The translations under genes were made by a program, and so were the position numbers. From contig OMIW01000028.1 in NCBI GenBank assembly GCA_900299205.1, positions 1-17,256 of the forward strand: a stretch of DNA of 17,256 nucleotides, given 5' to 3'. The notes under the pieces are model-generated. The model did no database searches and was not told where the DNA came from. It saw only the letters and a program-made list of their open reading frames with translations. Positions 1-7,939 of this stretch are shown here, in pieces (the first letter of the stretch is position 1; every line of letters begins with the position of its first letter). The DNA is from Pseudomonadota bacterium. Its GTDB lineage: Bacteria; Bdellovibrionota_C; UBA2361; OMIW01.

Positions 1-681
1 GCAAGTTAGCTTATTCCCAAAAACAAGACCAGTGTCGATACCGATCTTAAAGGGACGGTCATCAACGATCTCATGAAATGGAGTATGCCCAAACACTATC
101 GTCTGTGAAAAATTATGGGGCTCGTAGAGGAATTCTCCTCGAATCCAAAGCATCTCCTCCGAGTTCTGATCCTTCAGGGAAAGCACTGGATTAAGTCCCG
201 CGTGGACAAACAAAAAATCACCGCAACTTATGCATATTTCAAGCTCCTTGAGGAACGATATATGCCTCTCTGGAATCGCGGCGAATACCGAAGTGACTGA
301 GAAAAAATCATCCACATTATAACTACCGAGCGTTTGGATACCCCCGTTGGGAAGAAACATCTCTCCCATCGAACCACCCGGAAGACCGAGGTAACTGAGA
401 AACATATCCTCGTGGTTACCCCTCAGAAAATGGGTATTTGGAAAATTGTCGCGAAATTCCAAAACACGATCGATGACACGGCTGGATGCGGGGCCACGAT
501 CAACATAGTCACCCAAGAAAACAACCATATCGCGGTCGGTGAGCTTCCACTGACTCACCACCTCGTCAAGAAGGACCGAAAGCTCATCGACACATCCGTG
601 AATATCCCCTACTGCGATCAGTCGCCCCTGAGGTGCTTCGACCACACGTATGATTTCAGAGGTGATGTCGGACCCGGTCAT
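1..681 (-). CDS. PPP-family metallophosphoesterase (Ser/Thr phosphatase or dinucleoside tetraphosphatase type), 3' end outside window
   Basis: The minus strand is open from an ATG at 679-681 to the left edge, giving 227 residues without a stop, so the C-terminus is missing. The metal-binding motifs of the calcineurin-like PPP family appear in order: GDIHG (residues 25-29), GDYVDRG (57-63), GNHE (88-91), FVHAG (158-162) and VFGHTP (196-201). These supply the Asp, His and Asn ligands of a two-metal centre and the catalytic His of GNHE. The family hydrolyses phosphoproteins or Ap4A-like dinucleotides; the sequence does not separate these. It should be cytosolic, as no signal peptide or membrane segment is seen. 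AAGGAGAAG directly precedes the ATG and acts as a purine-rich ribosome site, though its core sits close to the start. It lies 111 bp downstream of lepA on the same strand and could share its transcript. Confidence 0.9.
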   Translation of the reverse strand, partial: MTGSDITSEIIRVVEAPQGRLIAVGDIHGCVDELSVLLDEVVSQWKLTDRDMVVFLGDYVDRGPASSRVIDRVLEFRDNFPNTHFLRGNHEDMFLSYLGLPGGSMGEMFLPNGGIQTLGSYNVDDFFSVTSVFAAIPERHISFLKELEICISCGDFLFVHAGLNPVLSLKDQNSEEMLWIRGEFLYEPHNFSQTIVFGHTPFHEIVDDRPFKIGIDTGLVFGNKLTC

Positions 682-792
682 CTTCTCCTTATTATCAATC
701 GAACCGTTATAGGACCAAACCTTTACAACCGACCCTGACCGACAAACTCACAGATCCTCCCATCTCAATCAACGACCGATTAATTTTGGCCG

Positions 793-2601
793 CTATTCGT
801 TGAGCTTGAGCACTGCCAGAAACGCCTCCTGCGAGATAGAAACACTTCCGACCTGTTTCATCCGTTTTTTACCCGCTTTCTGCTTCTCTAGAAGCTTACG
901 CTTACGGCTAATGTCACCACCGTAACACTTCGCTGTTACATTCTTGCGAAGCGCCTTGACCGTCGAACGAGCAATAATCTTATTGCCCACTGCGGCTTGG
1001 ATGGCTATGTCGAACATTTGTCGCTCGATCAAATCTTTAAGTTTCTCGGTCAATTCTCGCCCCCGACCAAATGCCCGAGAATCATGCACAATCGTACTCA
1101 GGGCATCGACATTCTCCCCATTTAACTTGATATCTAACTTCACGAGCCTTTCAAGCCGATACCCACAAAATTCGTAATCAAATGAGGCATATCCCTTGGT
1201 GGCACTCTTCAATCGATCATGAAAATCAAGCACTATTTCATTAAGAGGAAGTTCGTAAGTAATGACCGAACGCTCCCCACTGGAGCCGTGAAACGCCATC
1301 CCTTTTTGCACCCCCCTTTTATCTTCACACAGCTTCAGAACTGCGCCCACATACTCTTTTGGGCAGTGAATCGATGCCGTAACCATCGGCTCCTCGATTG
1401 ACATGACCTGATTACTCGGGGGTAACAACGCCGGATTGTCTATCGCTAGCACCTCACCCGATTCAAGGGTCACGCGATAGACCACCGTCGGAGCAGTCGT
1501 GATAAGCGAGAGCTCAAACTCTCGCTCAAGGCGCTCCTGAATAATCTCCATGTGGAGAAGCCCAAGGTATCCACACCGAAATCCGAACCCAAGAGCCGCT
1601 GAGGTCTCTGGCTCAAAAACAAACGAGGCATCATTAAGGCTGAGCTTCTCAAGCGCAGAACGAAGGGCGGTATAATCGTCGGCATCGACAGGGAATAGGC
1701 CTCCAAATACCGCCGGCTTTACCTCTTGAAAGCCCGGCAGCGGCTCCACGTCAGTGCATTTGGCGGAGGCAACCGTATCACCTATCTTTACATCTCGGAG
1801 ATTCTTGATTGAGGCGGAAAAATATCCCACCTCCCCACTTGAGAGTACCCCGACATCTCGGGGATGAGGTGAAAACACCCCCACCTTGTAGACTTCGTGA
1901 ATTGCACCAGTATTAAGGAATGCAACCTTATCACCCGATTTGATAGCACCATCAAATACCCGCACCTGAACCACTGCACCAAGGTACGAGTCGAACCAGG
2001 AGTCATAAATCAGTGCTCTCAACGGAGCTTCGACAGAACCCCGAGTTGGCGGAGGAAGTCGATGAACAATCGCTTCGAGAATGTCGGGAACACCCATTCC
2101 TGTTTTCGCGCTTACCAGCAATGCATCTGCGGTAGAGAGCCCTATCACCTCCTCTATTTCCTGACTCACTCGATCAGGATCGGCATTCGGTAAATCCGCT
2201 TTATTGAGGACCGGAACGATCTCGAGATTGTGCTCAATCGCCGCATAGACGTTCGCGAGAGTTTGGGCTTCAACCCCTTGAGAGGCATCAACGACCAGAA
2301 GCGCCCCCTCGCAGGCCGCCAAACTGCGGGATACCTCGTAATGAAAGTCGACGTGTCCAGGGGTATCAATAAGATTGAACTGGTAGGTCTGTCCGTCTCG
2401 TGCGAGATAAGACAATCGTACCGTTTGCGCCTTAATCGTAATCCCTCGCTCCCGTTCAAGCTCAAGTTTATCGAGCACCTGATCCTGCATCTCCCGACTC
2501 GCCAGGGCGTTCGTCAACTCGAGTATTCGATCCGCTAGGGTTGATTTTCCGTGATCAATGTGGGCAATAATACAAAAGTTCCTAATATGCTCTCTCGACA
2601 C
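793..2601 (-). CDS. lepA: LepA / elongation factor 4, ribosome-associated translational GTPase
   Basis: About 602 residues, close to the usual length of about 600. Numbered from the upstream ATG at 2607, all GTPase motifs are present: G1 AHIDHGKST (15-23), the switch I stretch RGITIKAQT (54-62), G3 DTPGH (81-85), G4 NKAD (135-138) and G5 SAK (166-168). Domain II, the EF-G-like domains and the LepA-specific C-terminal domain follow, and the protein ends in the family signature [21 protein letters not shown]4 binds the ribosome and is implicated in translation under stress and in 30S biogenesis. Two starts compete. The ATG at 2605-2607 directly abuts AAAAGGA, leaving no spacing. The GTG two codons later (2599-2601) lies 6 nt from that AGGA and is preferred here. 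There is no sign of frameshift or loss of key residues. Confidence 0.97.
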   Translation of the reverse strand: MSREHIRNFCIIAHIDHGKSTLADRILELTNALASREMQDQVLDKLELERERGITIKAQTVRLSYLARDGQTYQFNLIDTPGHVDFHYEVSRSLAACEGALLVVDASQGVEAQTLANVYAAIEHNLEIVPVLNKADLPNADPDRVSQEIEEVIGLSTADALLVSAKTGMGVPDILEAIVHRLPPPTRGSVEAPLRALIYDSWFDSYLGAVVQVRVFDGAIKSGDKVAFLNTGAIHEVYKVGVFSPHPRDVGVLSSGEVGYFSASIKNLRDVKIGDTVASAKCTDVEPLPGFQEVKPAVFGGLFPVDADDYTALRSALEKLSLNDASFVFEPETSAALGFGFRCGYLGLLHMEIIQERLEREFELSLITTAPTVVYRVTLESGEVLAIDNPALLPPSNQVMSIEEPMVTASIHCPKEYVGAVLKLCEDKRGVQKGMAFHGSSGERSVITYELPLNEIVLDFHDRLKSATKGYASFDYEFCGYRLERLVKLDIKLNGENVDALSTIVHDSRAFGRGRELTEKLKDLIERQMFDIAIQAAVGNKIIARSTVKALRKNVTAKCYGGDISRKRKLLEKQKAGKKRMKQVGSVSISQEAFLAVLKLNE

Positions 2602-2639
2602 GCACATTCCTTTTAAAAATCAACAGCACCATCTGATCG

Positions 2640-2661
2640 GTGGCACGTCAGTACTTGCCAC
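2640..2661 (-). other. Hairpin between the UDP-xylose synthase gene and lepA
   Basis: A perfect 6-bp inverted repeat, GTGGCA (2640-2645) and TGCCAC (2656-2661), encloses a 10-nt loop in the 110-bp gap upstream of lepA. It is not followed directly by a T run on the minus strand; the nearest short one (TTTTT) lies about 20 nt further on, next to the lepA ribosome site. It is therefore a poor intrinsic terminator and could equally be a leader structure of lepA. Function is not known. Confidence 0.3.
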
Positions 2662-2717
2662 TAGTTTCCCCAACCCACCACCATCCTGCCATCAGAGAGC
2701 GATGATGGGGGCGAACC

Positions 2718-3680
2718 TTACCCAACCCCAAACTCAAGGGGCTGTTCTCCGGCCCTCAAACGAAGGTCAAAATCCCGAATAGTCTCCTGCAATCCCTCAT
2801 CGAGCGCGACCTTTGGCTCCCATCTCAATTGGTCACGAGCCCGAGAAATATCAGGTCTGCGCCGAGTCGGATCATCCTGAGGCAAGGGCATGCGAACCAG
2901 CTGGCTGCGGGAATTAGTCAGCGACAATATCCGTTCTGAAAGCTCTGCAATGCTCACCTCGACTGGATTACCTAGGTTCACGGGTCCCGCACAAGAGTTG
3001 GCCGTCATCATCGAAATAAGCCCGCGCACCAGATCGCTCACAAAGCAAAAAGAGCGGGTCTGGCTGCCGTCGCCATAGATCGTGATTGGCTCTCCTTTGA
3101 GGGCCTGAACCACGAAATTTGAGACCACTCTCCCGTCGTTAAAAAGCATCCTTGGACCGTAGGTGTTGAATATGCGAACGATCCTCGCATCGACGCCGTT
3201 CGCGCCATAATTAACTGCGAGGGTTTCTGCGATCCGTTTTCCCTCGTCGTAACAGCTCCTTGGGCCGATTGGATTGACGTGTCCCCAGTAGGACTCGTGC
3301 TGAGGGTGAACCTGGGGGTCGCCGTACACCTCCGAGGTAGATGCGAGAAGCAACCTCGCTCCGACTCGCTTCGCGAGACCGAGCATGTTTATCGTGCCGA
3401 CGACATTCGTCTTAATCGTCTTCACGGGATTATGCTGGTAATGGACCGGAGATGCCGGACAAGCGAGATGATAAATGTAGTCAGTCTCAACCATCAGCGG
3501 TTGAACGATATCATGGCGTATATACTCGAAGTTCGGATTCGTAAGGTGATGCCGAAAGTTTGCCCGAGACCCCGTAAAGAGGTTGTCGACCACCAAAACC
3601 TCGTGCCCCTCAGCGAGCAAAACATCCACGAGGTGTGAGCCGATAAACCCAGCCCCCCCTGTCACCATTATTCGAGCCAT
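2718..3680 (-). CDS. UDP-glucuronate decarboxylase (UDP-xylose synthase), extended SDR family
   Basis: A 320-residue extended short-chain dehydrogenase/reductase. From the Met at 3680: the NAD-binding glycine motif TGGAGFIG (7-14), Asp32 at the end of the second strand (VVDN, for the NAD ribose), and the catalytic set TSEVYGDP (115-122) and YDEGK (Tyr144, Lys148). The blocks [20 protein letters not shown] and [14 protein letters not shown] are characteristic of UDP-xylose synthases rather than of GalE or dTDP-glucose dehydratase. The enzyme oxidises UDP-glucuronate at C4, decarboxylates it and re-reduces the product to UDP-xylose, a donor for surface polysaccharide or glycan synthesis. The ATG at 3680 has GGGGAGAGG upstream at good spacing. 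An ATG 18 nt earlier (3698) is in frame but poorly supported. No UDP-glucose dehydrogenase or polymer cluster is adjacent. It is separated from lepA by 110 bp on the same strand. Confidence 0.92.
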   Translation of the reverse strand: MARIMVTGGAGFIGSHLVDVLLAEGHEVLVVDNLFTGSRANFRHHLTNPNFEYIRHDIVQPLMVETDYIYHLACPASPVHYQHNPVKTIKTNVVGTINMLGLAKRVGARLLLASTSEVYGDPQVHPQHESYWGHVNPIGPRSCYDEGKRIAETLAVNYGANGVDARIVRIFNTYGPRMLFNDGRVVSNFVVQALKGEPITIYGDGSQTRSFCFVSDLVRGLISMMTANSCAGPVNLGNPVEVSIAELSERILSLTNSRSQLVRMPLPQDDPTRRRPDISRARDQLRWEPKVALDEGLQETIRDFDLRLRAGEQPLEFGVG

Positions 3681-3703
3681 CAGCCTCTCCCCAACCATCT
3701 CTT

Positions 3704-3709
3704 ATTGTA
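3704..3709 (-). promoter_or_regulatory. Possible -10 element upstream of the UDP-xylose synthase gene
   Basis: On the minus strand TACAAT, one mismatch from the sigma-70 -10 consensus, lies 23 nt upstream of the favoured ATG at 3680. A transcript from it would begin near 3698, which argues against translation from the upstream ATG. No good -35 is seen at 17-18 bp (best is TGGCAA, 3 of 6). The 12-nt context GTACAATARGAG recurs upstream of the acyl-CoA dehydrogenase gene. Confidence 0.3.
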
Positions 3710-3834
3710 CGTTCTGGCACCCCTGAGTTGCCACGCCCGCAGTGTCGCATGGAAACACCAGAAAAGTCACCGTAACGGCGCTTCGGACACAATACAGAAT
3801 GTTGTTTAGTTCTTGCCACTTGCAATGAGGGGGA

Positions 3835-4146
3835 TTAAGAAGTAAGGTTGGTGAAGGTCAGAACCCGCCAGGTTGCTAAATTCCTCGGCTGACCAATGAC
3901 ATCCGATTCCCTGTACCCCCCTGTCGCACCAGGCTTTGGTGTCACTGCCTCATTGATTGAGTTTGGAAGGATTCTCGGAAGAGAGTGCGTCGCCGAAAGC
4001 AGAGGGCCGTAGGCGGCCGATTGGGGGTGCTGTCTTTTGTTTGAAGCAGTTTGCTCTGAGATGAGGATAGGGGGGAAGGGGTTGGAGGAGTAAGGCGTTG
4101 ATATGGGGTTGAGAGGACCAAGGAGGTCTTCGAAGAATTTGTTCAA
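3835..4146 (-). CDS. Doubtful small ORF in a gene-poor stretch (3710-4326)
   Basis: A minus-strand frame of 103 codons from a TTG at 4146. The start of the product is amphipathic (NKFFEDLLG) and the remainder is rich in Pro, Ser and Asn. There is no ribosome site before the TTG, no recognisable motif, and the codon pattern is not persuasive. On the plus strand of the same DNA, 4112-4183 reads as a charged, protein-like run (for example VFEEFVQEVKVIPKEV) that lacks a start codon and ends at a TAG. The region may hold a decayed gene or be plain intergenic sequence. I see no other feature in 3710-4230 apart from purine-rich tracts. Confidence 0.15.
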   Translation of the reverse strand: MNKFFEDLLGPLNPISTPYSSNPFPPILISEQTASNKRQHPQSAAYGPLLSATHSLPRILPNSINEAVTPKPGATGGYRESDVIGQPRNLATWRVLTFTNLTS

Positions 4147-4326
4147 GAGGTCAAGGTAATTCCGAAAGAGGTCAATTTAGTTAGGTAGCGTGTGGAACGC
4201 AGAGGGACTAGGTTGGGGATACCCACCTAGCCGGAGGGGGGCTCCTCAGGGGGCAAAGCGGTTGCCGAAGGGCTGGATGACATCTGGGATGGAGTCAATC
4301 CGGGATCAAGAGGTACAGAGGGAACA

Positions 4327-5388
4327 TTGGATAGTTATATGTCTGAGCATTCAGTTCTACCTGAACAACAAGAGGAACGCGATCAGTCGGCCCGCGATAC
4401 AAAGGGGCACCGTAAGAGGGCGGCTCGAAATAAGGCTGAGACGCAGGATGAGCATACCAGCTCATCGGACAGGCCGGAGCGTGGTATCACCGGGGAAGAT
4501 TCTGGCCACCCAAGCCCATTTCGTGCAAAGTTTCGCGCAGGTACGCCTCGAAGAAAGAGTGAACCGGTCACGGTGCAAGAAAGTACCCCGTCAATTACAT
4601 CCCCGTCGAGCTCTCAGCGAGATTCATCTTTGATGCCTCCCCTCGAAATTGAGGTAACCGGACTGCGCCCCGTGAAGCGACATGCACGTGCCTTTTTCGG
4701 TGAAAAGAAGGATGTCGTTTCAGATGGCACACAGGTTGGGAGCACCCCTGGAGGGGGCTTGGAGAACGAGCTTTCAGAATCTACGTTCGAGGCATCCCTT
4801 GTCTCGAGCGATACCCAGTCCGAGGAAACTGCGGACCAGGTGCCGCATTTTACCGATGAAGAGTTTGATGACTGGTTCGAGGAACCAAGATATCGGGGGA
4901 ACCCCTCAGTGACACAAGAGCACCGAGGAGGAAAGAGGCAGGCTTTTGAGCGAACCGTCGGTGATATAGCCACCCGGCAACGTGGATTTCAGGAGCCTAG
5001 GAAACAATTTTTTCAGGCAGGTGCTGCTGAGCTTGGACGAGGCGGGATGTCGCGGGGGCAGACAGGACGGAGAACTTCAGCGAGGCCATCAGGAGCCCGC
5101 TCCATAGATTCCGCACGGACGGAGCACGTTGGTCGGCGCAGCGGATCGGTTCGAGTAAGTTACGACCCTCATCACTCGGATGCCTCCTCTCAGGGGAGAT
5201 ATACAAACAATCGTGGGCATAACGATTCGGGAGCAAAAACGAGAAATTCTGCGTCATTGGTCGACACTACGGCCCTTCGCCTCTACGGTAACAGCTCGGG
5301 ACCCGCCCGGGCTGCTAACCCCCGTCGAGGAGCGCGGGGAGGGAGCGGAGTACAGGGGGGGGGTTACAGTCGCCGATTCGACCGGTAA
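4327..5388 (+). CDS. Hypothetical disordered Arg/Gly/Ser-rich protein
   Basis: 353 codons from TTG at 4327, with GAGGG 5 nt upstream as ribosome site. The first in-frame ATG, four codons later, has no such site. The frame is open back to 4231 without another start. The protein has no cysteine and a single Trp. Its first 100 residues are rich in Ser, Glu, Arg and Pro; an acidic-aromatic patch DEEFDDWFEEP lies at 177-187; the last 130 residues are basic, with scattered RG, RGG and GRR triplets, ending GGGYSRRFDR. It has no signal peptide or membrane segment. Arg/Gly-rich tails are common in RNA-binding proteins, but there is no RNA-binding domain here, so that role is only inference. A run of nine G (5355-5363) encodes the last Gly triplet. 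Length and consistent composition suggest a real gene; I do not recognise its family. Confidence 0.6.
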   Translation: MDSYMSEHSVLPEQQEERDQSARDTKGHRKRAARNKAETQDEHTSSSDRPERGITGEDSGHPSPFRAKFRAGTPRRKSEPVTVQESTPSITSPSSSQRDSSLMPPLEIEVTGLRPVKRHARAFFGEKKDVVSDGTQVGSTPGGGLENELSESTFEASLVSSDTQSEETADQVPHFTDEEFDDWFEEPRYRGNPSVTQEHRGGKRQAFERTVGDIATRQRGFQEPRKQFFQAGAAELGRGGMSRGQTGRRTSARPSGARSIDSARTEHVGRRSGSVRVSYDPHHSDASSQGRYTNNRGHNDSGAKTRNSASLVDTTALRLYGNSSGPARAANPRRGARGGSGVQGGGYSRRFDR

Positions 5389-5390
5389 GA

Positions 5391-5448
5391 GGGAATCGTC
5401 ATTGCCTCGGGAGGGGGTTTGGCCGACGCACCTCTGAGGCAGATTCCC
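5391..5448 (+). repeat. Long bulged inverted repeat just after the disordered-protein gene
   Basis: The right arm GAGGCAGATTCCC (5436-5448) is continuous. The left arm is GGGAATC (5391-5397) plus TGCCTC (5403-5408), split by the five bases GTCAT. Together they make a 13-bp stem with one bulge and a 27-nt loop. The repeat begins 3 nt after the stop codon. A second hairpin follows, CCTCCC (5452-5457) with GGGAGG (5463-5468). Neither is followed by a T run on the plus strand, so these are not classical intrinsic terminators; a 3' UTR stability element or a factor-dependent stop is possible. Confidence 0.45.
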
Positions 5449-5540
5449 CGTCCTCCCAACCCGGGAGGAATAAAAAACATTTGCAGAAAAGAGACCCAAA
5501 CTATCTAGATTTTAAAAAACTGTGTCGTTATACTGAGGCA

Positions 5541-5788
5541 GTGGTGATTGCGGAAGACCGCTTGAGGCTGTAATGGAACCTAATTGGGTCGCCGATGCGG
5601 GGACTCGGAGGTGCAAAGATGGCAGTCCGATGGGGCCTTTCGGAGTAACCACAACGGTGGGTTTTAGGTTTTTCTAGGTTCGGGAGGCCGATTGTATCGA
5701 TTCGAATCCGCCGAGGTCCTTCAGCAGTGAGGGGCGACGGGTGAAGGACAAAAGTAGTCGATAGAATTGGCCTTCCTTAGATTTTTTT
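5541..5788 (+). ncRNA. Possible structured non-coding RNA in a 550-bp gap
   Basis: No good gene is present between 5389 and 5942. A -10-like TATACT lies at 5529-5534, and a T7 run at 5782-5788 follows a weak stem (GAAGG 5743-5747, CCTTC 5771-5775). Between them lie GCGG-AAGA-CCGC (5550-5561), TCCGA/TCGGA (5626-5630 and 5640-5644) and CCAC-AACG-GTGG (5649-5660). A long-range pairing GGACTCGG (5601-5608) with CCGAGGTCC (5711-5719, one bulged G) is nested inside GTCGCC (5588-5593) with GGCGAC (5733-5738). It does not match what I know of tmRNA, RNase P, SRP or 6S RNA. The -35 is poor (TAGATT). Orientation and ends are guesses. Confidence 0.25.
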
Positions 5789-5942
5789 CGGTAATTTTTC
5801 TCGGTTCTTTTCGCTTTTTGTTGTGGTCTCCATCTCTGTGCGCCAAGGTGGAAGGCTCCGTGGGCGTTTTAAAAGTGCCTCCGCCTCCAGAAGGCCCAAA
5901 GGGGGGCATCTTACCCAACCGTCGCCTCTCTCCCCGATCTCC

Positions 5943-6950
5943 ATGTCAAAGACGCTCATCCATCTCCCGAACTGGCTCGGTGACTGCATCATGGCGATGC
6001 CAGCGGTCAGAGCCCTTCTTCGTTCGGCCCCTCCTGGCTCAGTGGTGGGCTTATGCAAGCCCAGTGTTCGAGGGATTTGGGGAATCGCGGCGAGTCCTCT
6101 CCCCCTGATTGAGGTCCCGGCAACGACGTCGGCGACCCTTCAGGCAGCACGGGTGCTCAAGGTCCACCAATTTGAACGGTGCATCACCCTATCAAATTCG
6201 TGGCGCTCAGCTTTCATACCTTTCTCGGCAGGTATTCCGCTCCGGCGAGGAGCCCCGGGTCACTGGCGCTCGCTCATGCTCTCCGAGGTCGTCGAGTTAG
6301 GTGCTCCCGAAAGACATCTCTCTCGGGATTACGCCACGCTCCTGGGAGTGCCTCACGGTGAGCTCGTTGATGACGCGCTCCTTGTGCTCCCTGAGGAGAC
6401 AAAGACGCAGATTCAAGCAATCATCAATCGCCACTCAGCACTCTCCACCGGAGCCCCTTTGTTCGGCCTCCTCCCCGGTGCCGCCCGAGGCCCATCGAAA
6501 CGGTGGCCGACCTCATCTTACATCGCCCTCGGAAAGCTTCTTCAGACGCAGCTGAATGGCTCAGTGGTCGTTCTCGGAGCTTCGAACGAACGGGAGCTCT
6601 GTCGCGAGATCGCTGAGGGAATCGGTGGCAACGCATACTCTTTCGCGGGCGCGCTATCGTTTTATGAGGGGCTCGCGATGATCGATGCGTGTCGTGCTGT
6701 CGTTTCAAACGACAGTGGCGGGATGCACATGGCGTGGGCACTCGGGCGTCCCCTCGTAGCTATCTTTGGGATCACGGATCCCGAAAAAACGGGCCCATTG
6801 GGAAGCCGAAGCCGGGTCTTGCAGGAAAGTGACCGGCGATCACGGGTGGTCCCCCGCGATTGCCCTGAGGCACGAGCCGCCCTTGCGCGAATTACTCCAG
6901 AAAAAGTGCTCGATGCGGTTGCCGCACTGGTAGCCGCCGAAATCTCCTAA
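5943..6950 (+). CDS. WaaF-like ADP-heptose:LPS heptosyltransferase (glycosyltransferase family 9)
   Basis: 335 residues from ATG 5943, the usual GT9 length. The N-terminus LIHLPNWLGDCIMAMPAVRA (5-24) carries the WLGD motif with the catalytic-type Asp14. The C-terminal nucleotide-binding half has LLPGAARGPSKRWP (176-189) and SNDSGGMHMAWALGRPLVAI (255-274), followed by FGITDPEKTGP, the ADP-heptose-binding elements. Such enzymes add heptose to the LPS inner core at the cytoplasmic face of the inner membrane; WaaF adds the second heptose. The C-terminal region keeps only one Cys (307) of the Cys-rich stretch usual in WaaF. The frame runs upstream to a GTG at 5823, but those extra residues are not family-like, so the ATG is preferred. 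It lacks a clear ribosome site. The mscS-type gene follows after 68 bp. Confidence 0.9.
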   Translation: MSKTLIHLPNWLGDCIMAMPAVRALLRSAPPGSVVGLCKPSVRGIWGIAASPLPLIEVPATTSATLQAARVLKVHQFERCITLSNSWRSAFIPFSAGIPLRRGAPGHWRSLMLSEVVELGAPERHLSRDYATLLGVPHGELVDDALLVLPEETKTQIQAIINRHSALSTGAPLFGLLPGAARGPSKRWPTSSYIALGKLLQTQLNGSVVVLGASNERELCREIAEGIGGNAYSFAGALSFYEGLAMIDACRAVVSNDSGGMHMAWALGRPLVAIFGITDPEKTGPLGSRSRVLQESDRRSRVVPRDCPEARAALARITPEKVLDAVAALVAAEIS

Positions 6951-7018
6951 CAGAGGGGAAGAATCTCAGAACGCAGATAGGTTCGAGACACTCCATTCCT
7001 TATCAGTTACGATCGGGG

Positions 7019-7936
7019 TTGAAGGTTATGTGCCTTGAACTTGCCCTTCATCGTATTCGCCACCCTGAAACTTTCAGCCTCTTTATGCCCCGGTCATCTT
7101 TTGTCCCATCGTATATCGCAACCCACCCGTTGATCACTTCGATTAGTCTGATCGGTGCGCTCCTTTTGCTAAGATGGCTATCAGCCCTTCTGATAACCGC
7201 GCAGAAGGCTCGCTCTCCCCAGTGGCGACGGAGCTGGCTTGTTCTCACTCGAAACGGGCTTCTCGCGACCTTCGTTGTGGGACTTTTCATCATCTGGCGG
7301 GGAGAGATTCAGACGTTTGCCCTATCGATAGTCGGTATCGCTGTTGCGATGGTTATCGCGACCAAGGAGCTAATCCTTTGTATTAGCGGTACTCTCATGA
7401 TTCGGCTCAATGGAGCATTCTCAGTCGGAGATCGGATTGAGGTCGCGGGTTATCGGGGGGATGTCATCGATATTAATCTGCTCGCAACAACCATAATCGA
7501 GACAGGGCCTGGACAATTAACCCAGCAATATACCGGGCGCAAGGTTGTGGTGCCAAACAGCCTCTTTGTCGGTAATGGGTTTATCAATGAGACCTTTACG
7601 AACGAATATGTGCTCCACGTCTTTTCCGTTCCCGTGAGTATAACCGCTGATTGGCGAGCTCTCGAGCAGTGTCTTCTCAGCGCGGCTAATGAGAGCTGCG
7701 CACCGTATATCGAAGAGGCCCGTGCCCACCTTGATAAGTTAGCCCACAGCGAGGCTTTAAATATGCCCCCTGTTGAGGTAAAGGTAACTCTTCAGATTCC
7801 CTCGCCTGAGCAAATAAATCTGATAGTGAGGCTCCCGACTCCCGCTCGAACAAAGGGTCGTATCGAGCAGGCAATTCTGCGAAAGGCCATGGATTGTTTT
7901 CCGGACTGGTCCCCACTCAACGGAACCAACGTATAA
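7019..7936 (+). CDS. MscS-type small-conductance mechanosensitive channel
   Basis: About 305 residues, near the 286 of E. coli MscS. Three membrane segments are visible: roughly 36-60, 77-94 and the pore-lining helix 98-129 (FALSIVGIAVAMVIATKELI). The beta domain follows with FSVGDRIEVAGYRGDVIDI (134-152) and GRKVVVPNSLF (173-183), both typical of the family, then the cytoplasmic alpha/beta cage. It should sit in the inner membrane and release solutes under osmotic downshock. The pore helix is not the Gly/Ala-packed E. coli type, so gating may differ. The start is uncertain: TTG 7019, ATG 7028 (AAGG only 2 nt away) and ATG 7085 are all in frame and none has an ideal ribosome site. Its stop lies 3 nt from the stop of the opposing glycosyltransferase gene. 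Confidence 0.88.
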   Translation: MKVMCLELALHRIRHPETFSLFMPRSSFVPSYIATHPLITSISLIGALLLLRWLSALLITAQKARSPQWRRSWLVLTRNGLLATFVVGLFIIWRGEIQTFALSIVGIAVAMVIATKELILCISGTLMIRLNGAFSVGDRIEVAGYRGDVIDINLLATTIIETGPGQLTQQYTGRKVVVPNSLFVGNGFINETFTNEYVLHVFSVPVSITADWRALEQCLLSAANESCAPYIEEARAHLDKLAHSEALNMPPVEVKVTLQIPSPEQINLIVRLPTPARTKGRIEQAILRKAMDCFPDWSPLNGTNV

Positions 7937-7939
7937 GGG

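Noticed and set aside
334-738. 134-codon plus-strand frame at the left end
   Set aside because: It is the antisense of the metallophosphoesterase, whose motifs are all on the minus strand.
4190-4633. 147-codon plus-strand frame from GTG 4190
   Set aside because: It overlaps the disordered-protein gene for 300 bp and has no motif or ribosome site; at most its first part is remnant sequence.
5364-5573. Ribosomal protein bS18-like text (KKLCRYT) in the shifted frame after the G9 tract
   Set aside because: Only a few residues resemble the family; the core bS18 motifs do not follow and the gene neighbours do not fit.
5698-5724. tRNA- or tmRNA-like T loop (TTCGAAT) at the end of the possible RNA
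   Set aside because: The flanking bases do not form the 5-bp T stem and no acceptor stem or CCA end is present.
5823-5942. Forty extra N-terminal residues for the heptosyltransferase
   Set aside because: They are basic and Pro/Ser-rich with no family likeness, and GT9 enzymes start a few residues before the WLGD motif.
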